The position numbers were made by a program, and so were the translations under genes. Shown piece after piece: positions 42,675-54,059 of a DNA stretch of 64,000 nt. This DNA is from Coenobita brevimanus (lineage: Eukaryota; Arthropoda; Malacostraca; Decapoda; Coenobitidae): assembly GCA_032717465.1 (NCBI GenBank), contig CM064684.1:2106001-2170000 (forward strand), written 5' to 3'. The stretch's first letter is position 1; every line of letters begins with the position of its first letter. A model generated the notes under the pieces. It did no database searches, was not told the DNA's origin, and saw only the letters and a program-made list of their open reading frames with translations.

Positions 42675-42890
42675 CTGCCCCGTCCTTGAGCTTCTCCTTC
42701 TTCCCTACGGCGTTCGCATAATCGGCTTTCTCCGTCAGGGCCATGAAACTTTATTCTTAAATCTATTGATTACTTATTCATTCATTTTTATGTTCATTAA
42801 TTTTTGCCTATTTTTATTTTTATTGATTGCTATAGTTTCTCCACCCACAGCCAACCTGTACGATGTCTGGAATCGGGGTAACTTTACTTT
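42675..42890 (-). CDS. Candidate start exon, coding 42744-42675, product unknown
   Basis: On the minus strand an acceptor-like GTGCTTTTTGCAG ends at 42891, giving a 5' UTR of about 146 nt. The ATG at 42744-42742 has G at +4 and an in-frame TAA six bases before it. It encodes 23 codons, MALTEKADYANAVGKK and more, and ends in CAG with donor GTGAGG, phase 1. The coding part is GC-rich in an AT-rich setting. Against it: upstream ATGs in the UTR and no second exon found. The SCYL2-like pseudo-exons lie downstream on the same strand but the N-terminus does not resemble SCYL2 as I remember it. Unidentified. Confidence 0.4.
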
Positions 42891-42924
42891 CTGCAAAAAG
42901 CACACCGTTAATTCAACAATTTAA

Positions 42925-43605
42925 ATAAAACAAAAATTATATATGATGAAGAATTTCTAAGAATCATTATTAGAACGGTAAAAAAAAAAAAAAAAAAAAA
43001 AGTCGCCTTCGCGTGGTGGCGGCACGGATATCCACTGTCTGGTTAGAGACCCACTTCTCTATCCCCCAAAAGGCCAAAAGACAGATAGTGAACTTTTCTT
43101 GAAGCTGTCGAGCAATGAATATGGCATCAGTGGTCCCTTTGCCTGACATTAACTCAAACAGCATGTTATAGACATAATGCCTTTTGCCTTGTAAATGGCA
43201 AATACTTAAACAGGCAGGGGACGTCCCTCTCCAGCACCTACAGTATATCCCATTCAGTCCCAGGCTTGCTGTATGGGGGTGTTGCTGGAAGGGTACTTAA
43301 CATACTGCCCTCCACTTATTGGCACATAGTTGCAAAGCTCATAGGTCTGAACCCAGTAATGCTTAATTCTGTCAATAATATTCAGAGAAGTACTGGCAAT
43401 AATACACATCACTGGAAACAAATGCCACACAGTTTTTTGTCAATGAAAGCACACCATACGAGCATGAGAAGAGGGAGAATATTGTCACCATCCACAATAT
43501 CAAGAGGACAACTCTGATTCTGTTATCTTTTAAACTAATGCCAAATAATTTCATTCAGCTAAGAGCCTGCAGGACCCTTTGAGCTACTTAATGCTGATTT
43601 AGAAG
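42925..43605. other. Spacer with A-run; no gene seen
   Basis: A run at 42980-43000. No coding feature supported. Confidence 0.45.
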
Positions 43606-43609
43606 ACTG

Positions 43610-43800
43610 TTGTTGTTGTGGTCCATGGATAAGAACCCAGTGGACTGCAGGCTGAAGTTGCCCTCCTCCTGCAGTCCACCATCCTCTTTTGGAGAATAGG
43701 GACGAAGCTGAGGGGCATTTGTATAACCAGGCAGCTCCACCACTCTGTTATATCAGTGCCACCACATGAAGGCATCCCATGGTAACTCAGGGAAAGAAAG
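43610..43800. repeat. Dispersed repeat E, copy 2
   Basis: CCCAGTGGACTGCAGGCTGA, GCAGTCCACCATCCTC, GGCAGCTCCACCACTCTGTT, CCACATGAAGGCATCCC. Confidence 0.7.
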
Positions 43801-44127
43801 CCACACAACTGTAAAGCTCTGATGGAATTTATTAGATTCCTTAATAGATTTTTTATAAAATATAAAAGAAATTAAGTATGTACATGAAATCACCTACTTT
43901 TCCTTACTGTACGGAAGAAGACAGGCCGGGTGGCAGGATAATACTACCAGCGGCCAATACAGAATATACACACACTTCACAAGACAACAGGCTGTATTCC
44001 AGACGGTGTGGGAGGCTTCGTAGTTACTCTTCCTTAGCAATGTGGTTTTCATCTTACGCATTTGTTCTTTAGTATGATATGTAATGTACACGTTTTTAAT
44101 ACGAACACAGACTGCATCAATATTGTA

Positions 44128-44265
44128 CTATTGTACATCATCATCATTATCATCACTGTTATCATTATCATTATCATCATCACTGTTGTCACTACCATCA
44201 TCATCATCATCACCACTGTCATTATCATCATCATCATCATTGTCATTATCATCATCATCTTTTTC
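44128..44265. repeat. (ATC)n-rich microsatellite
   Basis: ATC/ATT/ACT triplets, imperfect, open in several frames. Confidence 0.95.
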
Positions 44266-44269
44266 CCAC

Positions 44270-44765
44270 TTACAAATGGACCGAAATATGGTCCAGAGAG
44301 TCAGGAAAAAGAAAATAAAGTAAGAGGAAGAACTAATAACAATAATTTACCAAAATAATGTATATGCAATAGTGATTACAAATAAATGTTATCATGAAAT
44401 CATTTCATTGAAAAGAAGGATTAGGAAATAAACACAGTATTGTGGAAGTTGTTAATCATGAATTCAAACTTGCAGTAACTCCGCTATAAAGCAAACACCC
44501 TTTTCCCATCAATATTTTCTGTCATTCATTCTTGCTGGCTACTTTGTGGTTTTAATCAGTTTGGGGAAGACTTTTGAACTACAGGGATTACATATACAGC
44601 TTTTACTGGCCTTTCCACCATAAAAAAATCCCCCACAACATCAACAAAATCATTTATAACAAAAATACAGACCAGCATATCAATAGGATGTCACCTGCTT
44701 CTTGGGGTCATTAGGCAACTTTCCATAATTCACTGTAGACTTAAGCAAAATGAGATCATCAAAAG
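44270..44765. other. Spacer; decayed MITE-like words
   Basis: No gene. CATTCTTGCTGGCTACTTTG and ACTACAGGGATTACATATAC resemble 37500-37610, part of the duplicated module near pseudo-exon copy 4. Confidence 0.4.
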
Positions 44766-44767
44766 TC

Positions 44768-44930
44768 TATCTATCTATCAATTGCCATATGCCTTAATCC
44801 CATAAGGGGTGGCCACAAACAAATAGCCTCCAAGTTGCCCTGGCCCCCACAATTTCACTGCCCTCCCCCAAGCCCACATCCCCCTCTCTCATATACCTTT
44901 CCACTCCATCCCTCCATCTCATCAATAGGA
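44768..44930 (-). mobile_element. RTE-type LINE 3'-end fragment
   Basis: CTATCTATCTATCAATTGCC, CATAAGGGGTGGCCACAAAC, then the coding-end complement. Confidence 0.75.
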
Positions 44931-45279
44931 CTGACTCATACTAAGGACTTATTGTGCACTGTATGTCAGGCCAATATGGAAAGGTTGGCCAGTCTCTTAT
45001 GCTACAGGCTCTGATGTACAGTCTACAGAACAGCTATCTACCTGAGTTTTACTGAATACATGCCAGACAACTCACACCTCCTGAGACACAGGTTACTCAG
45101 CCTCAGACACTACTTCGGGCATATTCTAGTCAGCTTTGAAGTCTTGTAGCACGTCTTCCTAAGTAATTTATTTTGTACATTACATCTTAATATTTCCTTA
45201 TGTTATTCACATCATTTTTATGTAAACTCGCAGAATGTATAAATACTCAAAAGACTACTATTCATAAATATCTCCTATA

Positions 45280-45440
45280 CACAGTTCATCCTCTTTGGGA
45301 CAATACCTCCTCCTTTTCCCTGCACCTCATCATGTGGAGACACCCTGCTCCCACCCTGACAAGATGCTGCCTACCACAAAAAGGTGACTCCTTGTTTGTA
45401 GTCAATAAGTCTGCATGACCAGACAGACCAGGCTAGTGCA
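45280..45440 (+). mobile_element. SINE-D 3'-module fragment
   Basis: CTCATCATGTGGAGACACCC, GATGCTGCCTACCACAAAAA, GACCAGGCTAGTGCAATAAC. Diverged. Confidence 0.55.
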
Positions 45441-45937
45441 ATAACAATAACAACACAGAATAATACATAAACACACCATATAAAGGAATAAACTCCAATG
45501 GAAGGGGTACAGGAAGCCTCCCTAACCAACAGGAATATGAACTTTGACACTTAGATGACTGAAATTTACAACAGTTTCACCAGCTGTCATAACCTCCCTA
45601 CTAAACTGTGAAGATGGTTGTTTTACAGCCTGTATATTCAGCCTCAGCCACTGTACTGCAAGATGAAGATAATATAAAATACATATATTAATACAAAAAT
45701 ATCCTACTTGTAGTTTATCCTTCATTCCTGTCAACACTCTTGTTAACTGAGATAGCAAAGTGAAATAACCTGAAATTACACTACACATAAGTAGCAATAA
45801 TATATATGGTAAATCCTCATTGTTACACTAAATAATGGGCATTTCAAATATATGTAACTATTTGCTAGATATATTTATTTCAAAATTTTCTTATTCATTA
45901 ACAGATGGGAGGAAACCACAGGAAAAAGCTTAAGTTC

Positions 45938-46290
45938 TATCTATCTATAGCCAGATACCTTAAACCCATAAGGGGTGGCCACAAACAATTGCCTCCATGT
46001 CATCAATTCTGTCATTTGACTGCCCTCCCTCCAACTCACACTCCCTCTCTCATTTATCTCTCCATTCCATTCCTCCATCTCATCCTTGGCCTCCTCCTTC
46101 CCTCCCCCCCATCTCACATACTCTGCTAGTCTCTACTCTCCATTTCAGTATTTCTTTACTAAACACACCCTCTCTCTCATTTATCTCTTCCTCTTCCCCC
46201 TCTCCACCTCACATACACTCTTCTAGTCAGTCTCTCCATTTCAGTATTTCTCTACTACTTTTGGCTTCACACAGCCCATCTACATATTGA
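45938..46290 (-). mobile_element. RTE-type LINE 3'-end fragment with internal duplication
   Basis: CTATCTATCTATAGCCAGAT, CATAAGGGGTGGCCACAAAC, CTCATTTATCTCTCC. The last part (CTCACATACTCT...CCATTTCAGTATTTCT) is duplicated. Confidence 0.75.
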
Positions 46291-47495
46291 CTTAGTATTG
46301 TGTAGTCAAAGGTTGTTCAGGAAATACGAACTTGAGCTTTGTCTTGTGTTTCTCTCCCACTCATTCTACCAACCATGAATCTGTCACGTTTAGCACGAAA
46401 TGAGGAGTTACCGCTGAATAAATGAAACAGGAGGAGCAATACACTAAAGATAAAATGATTGCCCCAAATTAACGGACTTCACCATCATCATCCTAACCTT
46501 TCTTCCCACCTACGGATGGGGTGAGGTAGGACCCAGAAAGAAGGAAAGAGAAAGCATGAAAGAGGAAGAAGTAACATGGTGCTGATGAGGAAACAGACAG
46601 TATGAACATGGAAATTATCACTGCATGGTAACAATGAGGGAAGTATGCAAGTGGAAAAAATTATCAGTGTATGGTATAAATGAGAAAAATAAAGTATGAA
46701 AGTGGGAGAACTCTACATTGGATGTAAAAAATAAGTATGAGAGTAAGAGAAGTATCAATATATTGTTAGTAATGAGACAAAATACAGTATGAAAGTGGAA
46801 GAATCATCAATGCATGGTATAAAGAAGAGAAAAAGTGTGAGTTGAAAAATTACCACAGAAACAAGGAAAGAGAGAGAGTATATAAATGGAAGAACTATCG
46901 ACAGCGTGATTATACCGGTAATGAACATATATATATATACTGTATATATAAAATACGAGCTATCAAATAAATACACATTCAGATTCGTGCCACTAGGGTG
47001 CATGTAGGTGCAGGACGTCGGGTGCTCACAAGCGATGGTGCGCATGATACTTTGTGATATATACATCTATGAGGTACAGGACTACGGACTGAGGTAAACG
47101 CTCCATCCGCACAGTTCATCCTAGACTGTCTTTTCCCTTCCTCTCCTTCGTCTTCATTTTTCAATCAAGCAACTTTTCAAAAACGACATTGGGATGATTT
47201 ACTCAAGACAAAACAATGATGAGACAATTCGTTTATGAAAAAACATAATAATAATAATAATGATAGCAACCTCTGAGAATTTTTTTTTTTCCCTCTTGCC
47301 CCTCTCCAAAAAAGTTATTAAAGCCCCCCATCCCCCAAAATTAAAATAAAAAATAAATTGAAATAAATAATCACTCAGCCTTTATGACTCATCCACACTG
47401 CCAAAACAATGCTGGGATAACTTTTAATTATTTCTTCATAATTTTAGAAACAAAACTTACATCTTTTTGCCACATCTCATCACTGCAATTCATTT
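46291..47495. other. No gene seen
   Basis: Repeated AGTATGAAAGTGGAAGAA / ATCAATGCATGGTATAAA words at 46590-46850 form a degenerate array of about 60-70 bp period. (TA)n at 46927-46945. Confidence 0.5.
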
Positions 47496-47499
47496 TTTT

Positions 47500-47605
47500 T
47501 CTCATCATCATCACCATAACCATTATCATTATCACCATCACAATTATCATCGTCATCATTATTACTATCATCATCATCACCATTATTATCACCACCATCA
47601 TCCCA
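47500..47605. repeat. (ATC)n-rich microsatellite
   Basis: Imperfect CATCATCAT/CATTATCAC triplets. Confidence 0.95.
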
Positions 47606-49210
47606 AATCATTTTTTTACCAAGACCCCACAATATCGTCTTTGTCAGCGGTGGGTTCCCAAAAAACGAACATCCAGCTGATGGAGCGTTTACCTGCATCT
47701 CTAAATATCGAAGAACAGTGAAGTAGCTATCTAACTCTCCAAGCACTGCACATATAAGTACCGTATGCTACATGTAACCTATACGCAAACTCTCCGTGGG
47801 AGTGACAAGACTGGAGTGCCGAGCTTTTATGCACTTCTCAAAACAAAAACGTAAAGTCCTGGGTTATCATGCTATTCTCAAAACAACAGCCAGACAAATG
47901 ACATATAGTTTGAGGCTTTTGTGCATTTCTAAAAACAAGAACATGGCCACTGATCCTTTTCTTAGGACAATATACTGAACTGTCATCTCTTTCTCACTAA
48001 AATATACAAACACTTGCCTACTTTTCAAGAGGGTGTAATAATTATCTGTTTCTTATGATATATATATAAACTATCTTTTCAAAAACCCATCTTCTATTCC
48101 TAAAAACATATACAGCAAACCTTTATATATTGCTAGACATATATATACTCTCTTAAGCCTTCATATATTGCTGAAGACATATATGCTGTTTCGTAAAACC
48201 TTCATCCATTTCTAAAAACATATATCCCATCTTTTATCTATCTTTTCATCTATTTTTCATGACATACAAAGCCATCATTAAGATCGTAAGACACTCTAAA
48301 TAGAATCGAAGACTCTGCACTTCAGTCTCATCCTCCCTTTGTGAGACTTTGCATCATACATATCACTTATACTTGTGATATATCTCCACATCTACATACT
48401 GTATTGTATTTTGGTTGGCCTGTCAATCACACACCATAAAATATCTACCCTATAAAAAAATACCACACTGTTAATACAATAGTGTAGCTTAGAACACCAC
48501 TAGTAGTAATATTCTAGAATGAACATATACTGTCTTGGTGAGCAGCTGGTTGATATGTTGGATAATATTTCATACAGGACTGGCATATTTTAATTTAACT
48601 TTCTAGAATAAAAGAAGATTAAAATAAACATTGATTTTCTGCTTACAAACCCATAAAAATAACAATACCACAGGCTGAATTAATCTAAGTACCCCATTTC
48701 CCTATAAATACGAAGCATTTCTACTTCCTATATTACATTTTTGCTCATTGTTTTTCTAGTCTTCCTACCTTCCAACCTTCTAGAAAAGTCAGCCTTCTAA
48801 TTTCTGCTTACAAAACCTTAAGGAACGAATACCATAAAATGAATCAATCTAAGCCTCCCACTTCCATATAAACAATTTGAATTTTCACTCGTTTCTCTAA
48901 TATTCCTCCATATGACAGAATGATTTGTGACATTATTTCAACAATGTCACACTTTTTGTTTCTTCTCCAAAATAAACTGTCTTTATTTTGTCACCTTGCA
49001 TTACTTATACTCCTAAACTCTATCTTCCTTTGTTTATCTTCCTATCTCAATAACAGAAACCAGTAAAGCCACATTACACTACTTCAGCCTTAGCATTAAT
49101 ATACACTTAAAGACAATGAATAAAATGTATATATATTTTTTGTGCATGTATAAATATTTTGGTGCATGATTTTCTGACCTACCTGTCATTCATGGAACAC
49201 ATACATTTTT
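47606..49210. other. AT-rich, no gene seen
   Basis: Loose repeats of CTTCATATATTGCTGAAGACATATA type at 48060-48240. Nothing else. Confidence 0.5.
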
Positions 49211-49216
49211 CAAACC

Positions 49217-49428
49217 CTTTCACTGCACTGATATTTTTTATTTTTCATTCCTGCTGTCTCCAGAGTATTATTTATTTATTTATTTACTTATTAACTAGAG
49301 TGCTTTGATATTCCTTTCAATACCTTCTTCATAACTAGGGCTCTTTCTAATATATAAAAAAAAAAAAAGACCAAGAGGCAGTATGAATTAAAAAAAAAAA
49401 AAAAAAATCAACTCACTGAAAGGGTTAA
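49217..49428. mobile_element. Decayed piggyBac-type MITE
   Basis: Left end CCCTTTCACTGCACTGATAT (TTAA lost), right end in complement CCCTTTCAGTGAGTTGATTT with TTAA at 49425-49428. TCCTGCTGTCTCCAGAG matches the inner motif of 23820-23993. The middle is filled by A and ATTT runs. Confidence 0.65.
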
Positions 49429-49659
49429 CAGAACTCTATTAAAAAAAAAAATGAAATATACTACAGATATGGGAAATGGAAAACATATGTCAGTTCTACA
49501 GAGAGCGAAAGGAAACATTTTGGTGGTCTCTCTACAACAAAAATATGCAGACCATTAAACACAAAAAAACGCTGGAATTTTACGAAGCACTGATTTTACC
49601 CACTGAGACTCGGGATGTCTGTTTCACTCTATCCTGCCTTTTCCTGACTGCTTTACTCA

Positions 49660-49802
49660 GCTTAGTAGTGGTGGTGGTTGTGGTGGTAGTATTAGTAATA
49701 GTAGTAGTAGCAGCAACAGTGGTAGAAGTAGGGTAGTGGTAGCAGTAGAGTAGCAATAGTAGTAGTGGACATGGTGGTGGTAGCTGTAGTAGTAGTAGTA
49801 GT
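49660..49802. repeat. (GTA)n/(GTG)n microsatellite
   Basis: Imperfect GTAGTAGTA and GTGGTGGT triplets. Confidence 0.9.
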
Positions 49803-49990
49803 AGCCCAGAGTTCATCCAAAATGTAAACTCAGTGAACTGCAAAATGAAGTTTCCCCTTTCCTACAGTCCACCACTCTCCTCTGAACGGCTAGGGAAGGG
49901 ATTGAGGAATATTTGTCTAACCAGGCAGTTCCACTACCACGTCATATTCATGCCACCCCATGACGGCATCCCCACCAGCACCAAGACCTA
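49800..49990. repeat. Dispersed repeat E, copy 3
   Basis: CTCAGTGAACTGCAAAATGA, CTACAGTCCACCACTCTCCT, GGCAGTTCCACTACCACGTC. Confidence 0.65.
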
Positions 49991-50299
49991 CTCAAACTGC
50001 AGAGGTTAGATGCAGCCTTCACATACCCCCACCACGAGACTCCCTTTCCGAGCTAAATAAAACTGTCCAGTATCAAAAATAAATTTTAAAAAGATGTCTG
50101 GATTCAGCGGGTTTGATGTGCCTGACGACCTAACATCCCAGGTCAGATTTAAGTGACAGGATGTGAGATAAAGCTGACCCCTTCAAACGGGTGACACATT
50201 TTCGTGGCTTTTTCCTACTGCTGCATGACCATCTCATTTAGTTCGGGGATATGCCACTGTAGTGAAAGGGGGAAATGAAGGATATATGCAACCTTCCAC

Positions 50300-50300
<1 letters not shown>

Positions 50301-50386
<86 letters not shown>

Positions 50387-50394
50387 GTGCGTGC

Positions 50395-50451
<57 letters not shown>
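50301..50451. repeat. (GT)n-(GA)n compound microsatellite
   Basis: About 50 GT repeats then about 25 GA repeats. Confidence 0.98.
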
Positions 50452-50456
<5 letters not shown>

Positions 50457-50669
50457 TAATGAAGAGCTCTGAAGAAATATTTTAACTGTTTCTTGTAAAG
50501 CAGCAGAAGTGACGCAGCTAAATCCAAGAGCAAAGAACCAGTACCTCGTAAAATGTAAGTCAGCTCGGACAAAAGAACACCAGGACAAAATGACTAGATA
50601 CAAACAAAGAACCTAACAGGCCGGGTTTAATGGCCATGTTATCAAAACCCGAGCATATGAAGGTGTAAG

Positions 50670-51190
50670 CAAGTCCCTAATTTAAGATGGTCAATTTTAA
50701 ACACCTGTGAGGGAAGAAAATGCTTTGACTGGATTCTACATTACATAAACTCAATTACCACTTTATATAAACACACTCTCCATCAAGTGAGAAAGTCAAA
50801 CGCATTTTCTTTTTCACTGTTTCAAGAATGTTAGAAACAGTCACTTTCAAACCACCCCATGGCATTAGGAATTGGTTTGTCAGCCTTCCACCTCACACAA
50901 ACACAATTAGCAGTGAGTCAGAAAGGTCAAATGTATTTCCTATTCCATCATCTTTCAATAACACCAATTTCAAAACACATGTGAGGATAGGAAAAAATCT
51001 GACTGCATTCCACTGCACATGAACACAATTAGCAGAGTCAGAATGGTCAAACGTATTTCCATCGTGCTTCAACATCAAATTCAAAACACCTGTAAGCCTA
51101 AGAAATCGTTTGACTTCATTCCACATTACATGAACACAATTAGCAGTGAGGTGGAAGGGTCAAACATATTCCCTATTCCATCACCATCAG
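50670..51190. repeat. About 111-122-bp tandem repeat, 4-5 copies
   Basis: ACACAATTAGCAG recurs at 50901, 51023 and 51134. Each unit carries TCAAACGTATTTCC and TTCAAAACACCTGTGAGG. One step is 111 bp (37 codons) and the minus strand stays open across two units, but with no start, splice or domain evidence. Confidence 0.8.
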
Positions 51191-51379
51191 AAATGTCAAG
51201 AACTGGGTGTCTGCCTTCACCTCCCCAGTCTCAGTTTTAACAATACAGCCTCGTATTCTTCGCCAGACTCCACATCCACGCATCCCAACAGCGTCACCAG
51301 CAATGCCACTCTGCCAGTCAGGGAGATCAGGTCTGTGTGCACTGGTTTGAATCCTTAATGCATTCACCACCACGACATC

Positions 51380-52735
51380 TCTACTGGGCTTTCAAACTAT
51401 CACTAGACAATTATATTCAACTATATTAGTGAAGGAGTTGATTCAAATTTTATTTAACTCTAATTTGATGTTTCCTCTTAGTTGAATAAAGCTGTCTAGA
51501 TATATCAACAATACACAAAAGATGTCCTCAGGGGGATGGGGTGATGATGTTTTCCAGTCATGTAAAACCATCAGGGGCAAAGCACGGTCACTTACTCTTT
51601 AATACTCTGGAATATGGTTGCCCAGCACTGTGTCCCTACAACTTACAAAGACCAATATGGGTGAGAGTTGCCATTACTTCATACTCTGCCTTCAAATTAT
51701 GTCAAATCCTACACTACCTCTTTCAAAATAACAAAACAAAACTGATGGTATGAGCAGATCCACAAAGTAATGCCCAATGCACCAAAACAAAAGGATAATG
51801 GAAGATATACTACTGAATTTTAGAGACACGGTGCCTTCGAAGTTCCTCCATGGCATGCCTCATATTATTTTTATGACAATGGCCCATGGAGAGACCTTGG
51901 AAAAAAGCAAAAAACTATAACCTGCATATTCTCAGTTTATCAATTATGGTTCATTGGCATTAATCCACAGAGAACCTCATATAAACTGCAGTACTGATTA
52001 ATATTTGGCACCACTGGATTACTTTGAGGGCTGAGTTCACAAAGCCAAGACTACAATACAACTAATTTGGATTTGGCACAATTCAATTACTGAAGCAAAT
52101 ACATTCATGAAGCTGAGATTGTTATCCCTGATTTACATTTGGCACTATTGTATTACTGAAGTTTCTGAGTTTGTGAAACACTGATTTACAGTATGATTTT
52201 AGATTTCAAGTATGCAAGATTTGTACATTTCTATTATCATGACAATACAGTAAAGACATCTGACATGAAACTGAAAAAAATTACTGATTTCTATTTCCCT
52301 CAGCTGCACTACTAAGCTTTCTGAAGGAACTGCCAAAGAGCAGGTTCTGTACAGTATAAGATTATCAGAGACCTCTAATGTTCCTGGTAGTGTAAAGCCC
52401 TAAGAACTCATAAATATGGAAATTTAACATTTGTTGTTGCTGCCAGTGCCACTTGTCATGTGACACAATTCGCATTAACAAGATAAACTACATTGTACTG
52501 AAATCGAATGGAAGATTATAACTACGAACAAAAAGGAACGTCCAGGTTGGGCTGAAACTGCTGTACCTTTGCAATTAATACAACTTCACTACCAATATAA
52601 AACTTTTCCATATAAACAATTCAGAGTACTGTACCGTAAAACCATGCCACAATTTTAAACCTATAAGTTCTCCAAGTGTGACATGCTGCAACATATATGC
52701 CATTATCGGATATGACACTTTTGCAAGTATTTTCA
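51380..52735. other. AT-rich, no gene seen
   Basis: No supported coding or repeat feature apart from repeated TTTGGCACNATTNNATTACTGAAG words at 52000-52160. Confidence 0.5.
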
Positions 52736-52975
52736 CATCATCATCATCATCCAGACCTCCTTTCCCACTCTAGGGCAATTTCACACAATACATATTCTAT
52801 CTATCAATATATTGCCAGACGCCTTAATCCCATAAGGGGTGCCCACAAACAAATCGTCTCCATGTCGCCCTGTCCCCCGCCATTTCACTGCCCGGCTCCC
52901 AGCTCATGCCCCTCTCTCATATACCTCTCCATTCCAACCCTCCATCTCATCCTTGGCCTACTCCTCCCTCTAAAA
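52735..52975 (-). mobile_element. Two RTE 3' ends joined
   Basis: (CATCAT)n CCAGACCTCCTTTCCCACTC of the ATG-tailed family is followed by CTATCTATCAATATATTGCC and CATAAGGGGTGCCCACAAAC of the (ATAG)-tailed family. Confidence 0.75.
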
Positions 52976-53089
52976 ATTACACAGCATAAACAAAACATTA
53001 TCACCTTACAGCACCTGGCCATAAACATAACTCTTCTGAATGAATATGTAAGTGTCTGCAACTGATGCCATAAGTTAAAAAGCCATGCA

Positions 53090-53285
53090 CTCCCCTCTTG
53101 GTGAAGGGCTACACTCCTTGTTCAGCAGCCAAAGTGTTTCCCCTGTTTCATGTACCTTTATTGAAGCATGTGGTACTGAAACTGGGTACTCTTCCTAACA
53201 TCAATCAGTGGTCCTTAGATGGGACTCAACAACTGATTCTTTAACTGATAGTGTGTGCTCTAACCCACAAGACCACAAAGGCTAT
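53090..53285 (-). mobile_element. tRNA-derived SINE
   Basis: Minus strand GCCTTTGTGGTCTTGTGGGT then TAGAGCACAC is a tRNA-like 5' end with an A box; a decayed B box GTTGTTGAGTCCC lies about 50 bp on. Confidence 0.55.
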
Positions 53286-53329
53286 AGAAACCAGTAGCTG
53301 TCTGAGGGAAAGATGCCAATCATCTTCAT

Positions 53330-53735
53330 CATCCACATCTTTTTTGCCATCTAAGGTTATTGAGTAATGACAGTTCCACCCTGACTTTGACCACAACTCG
53401 TGTATCACCCAATAAAAATGGCACCTGCCAATGCTGTTTCACCCTCTTCAAAGCACTGGAACTTAGGAAGAGGCTACAGCAATCCAGATCATTTAGGGAT
53501 AGGAGTCCAATCTCTGCCCTGGCAGCACTGTACGAGACAGAGAAATCGCTAGCCATCTCAGGGATCCATACCACAGAGCATAAGCCACAGGACATCAGCA
53601 TTTCAAGGTAGGAGACAGACCTAGGCCCCTGGTAGCATTTTACATGATAGAAAAAATGCTGGCAACCTCTGGGACTCAAACCATGTAAGCCACAGTACTT
53701 TTCAACCCGAGAGTTCTACCATCAGTCCACCAGGC
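53330..53735 (-). mobile_element. tRNA-derived SINE
   Basis: Minus strand GCCTGGTGGACTGATGGTAG (A box) with GGTTTGAGTCC (B box, one change from consensus) about 55 bp later, then a 300-bp body with two CTGCCAGGG/CTACCAGGG-related segments. Open frames in both directions here are shadows. Confidence 0.6.
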
Positions 53736-53969
53736 ATCTACTAAAACAAATGTGGGCATAATACTTCCATCTGAACACGTCATGGCACTGTGCTAGCAAG
53801 ACACGGTACTCGTATGGTATTCCCTGTAACCATGGCAACTGCAGAGTCTGGCGTGACCGACCGGCCGTAATTTACTCTATAACACCAGGGGTTCTGTTCT
53901 CTTGCCCTTAGTAGGCTCCCTTGTAGCTCTCCCCAGTTCATTTTTGTCTATGGTACAGCAACCCCTTCA

Positions 53970-54052
53970 GCTTGAGGATGTAGTTTTTTATCTCACTCTT
54001 TACTACCTCCAGATGGTTTTCTTCAGCTTATGGCAGATCTTGGACTGAAGGG
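53970..54052. mobile_element. Short piggyBac-type MITE derivative
   Basis: AACCCCTTCAGC ... GACTGAAGGGGTTA with CTACCTCCAGA inside. The left TTAA has decayed. Confidence 0.5.
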
Positions 54053-54059
54053 GTTAGTG

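Noticed and set aside
47091..47695. Terminal repeats GGTAAACGCTCCATC / GATGGAGCGTTTACC as a MITE
   Set aside because: Only about 17 bp pair and nothing beyond; no target duplication. Could be chance or old.
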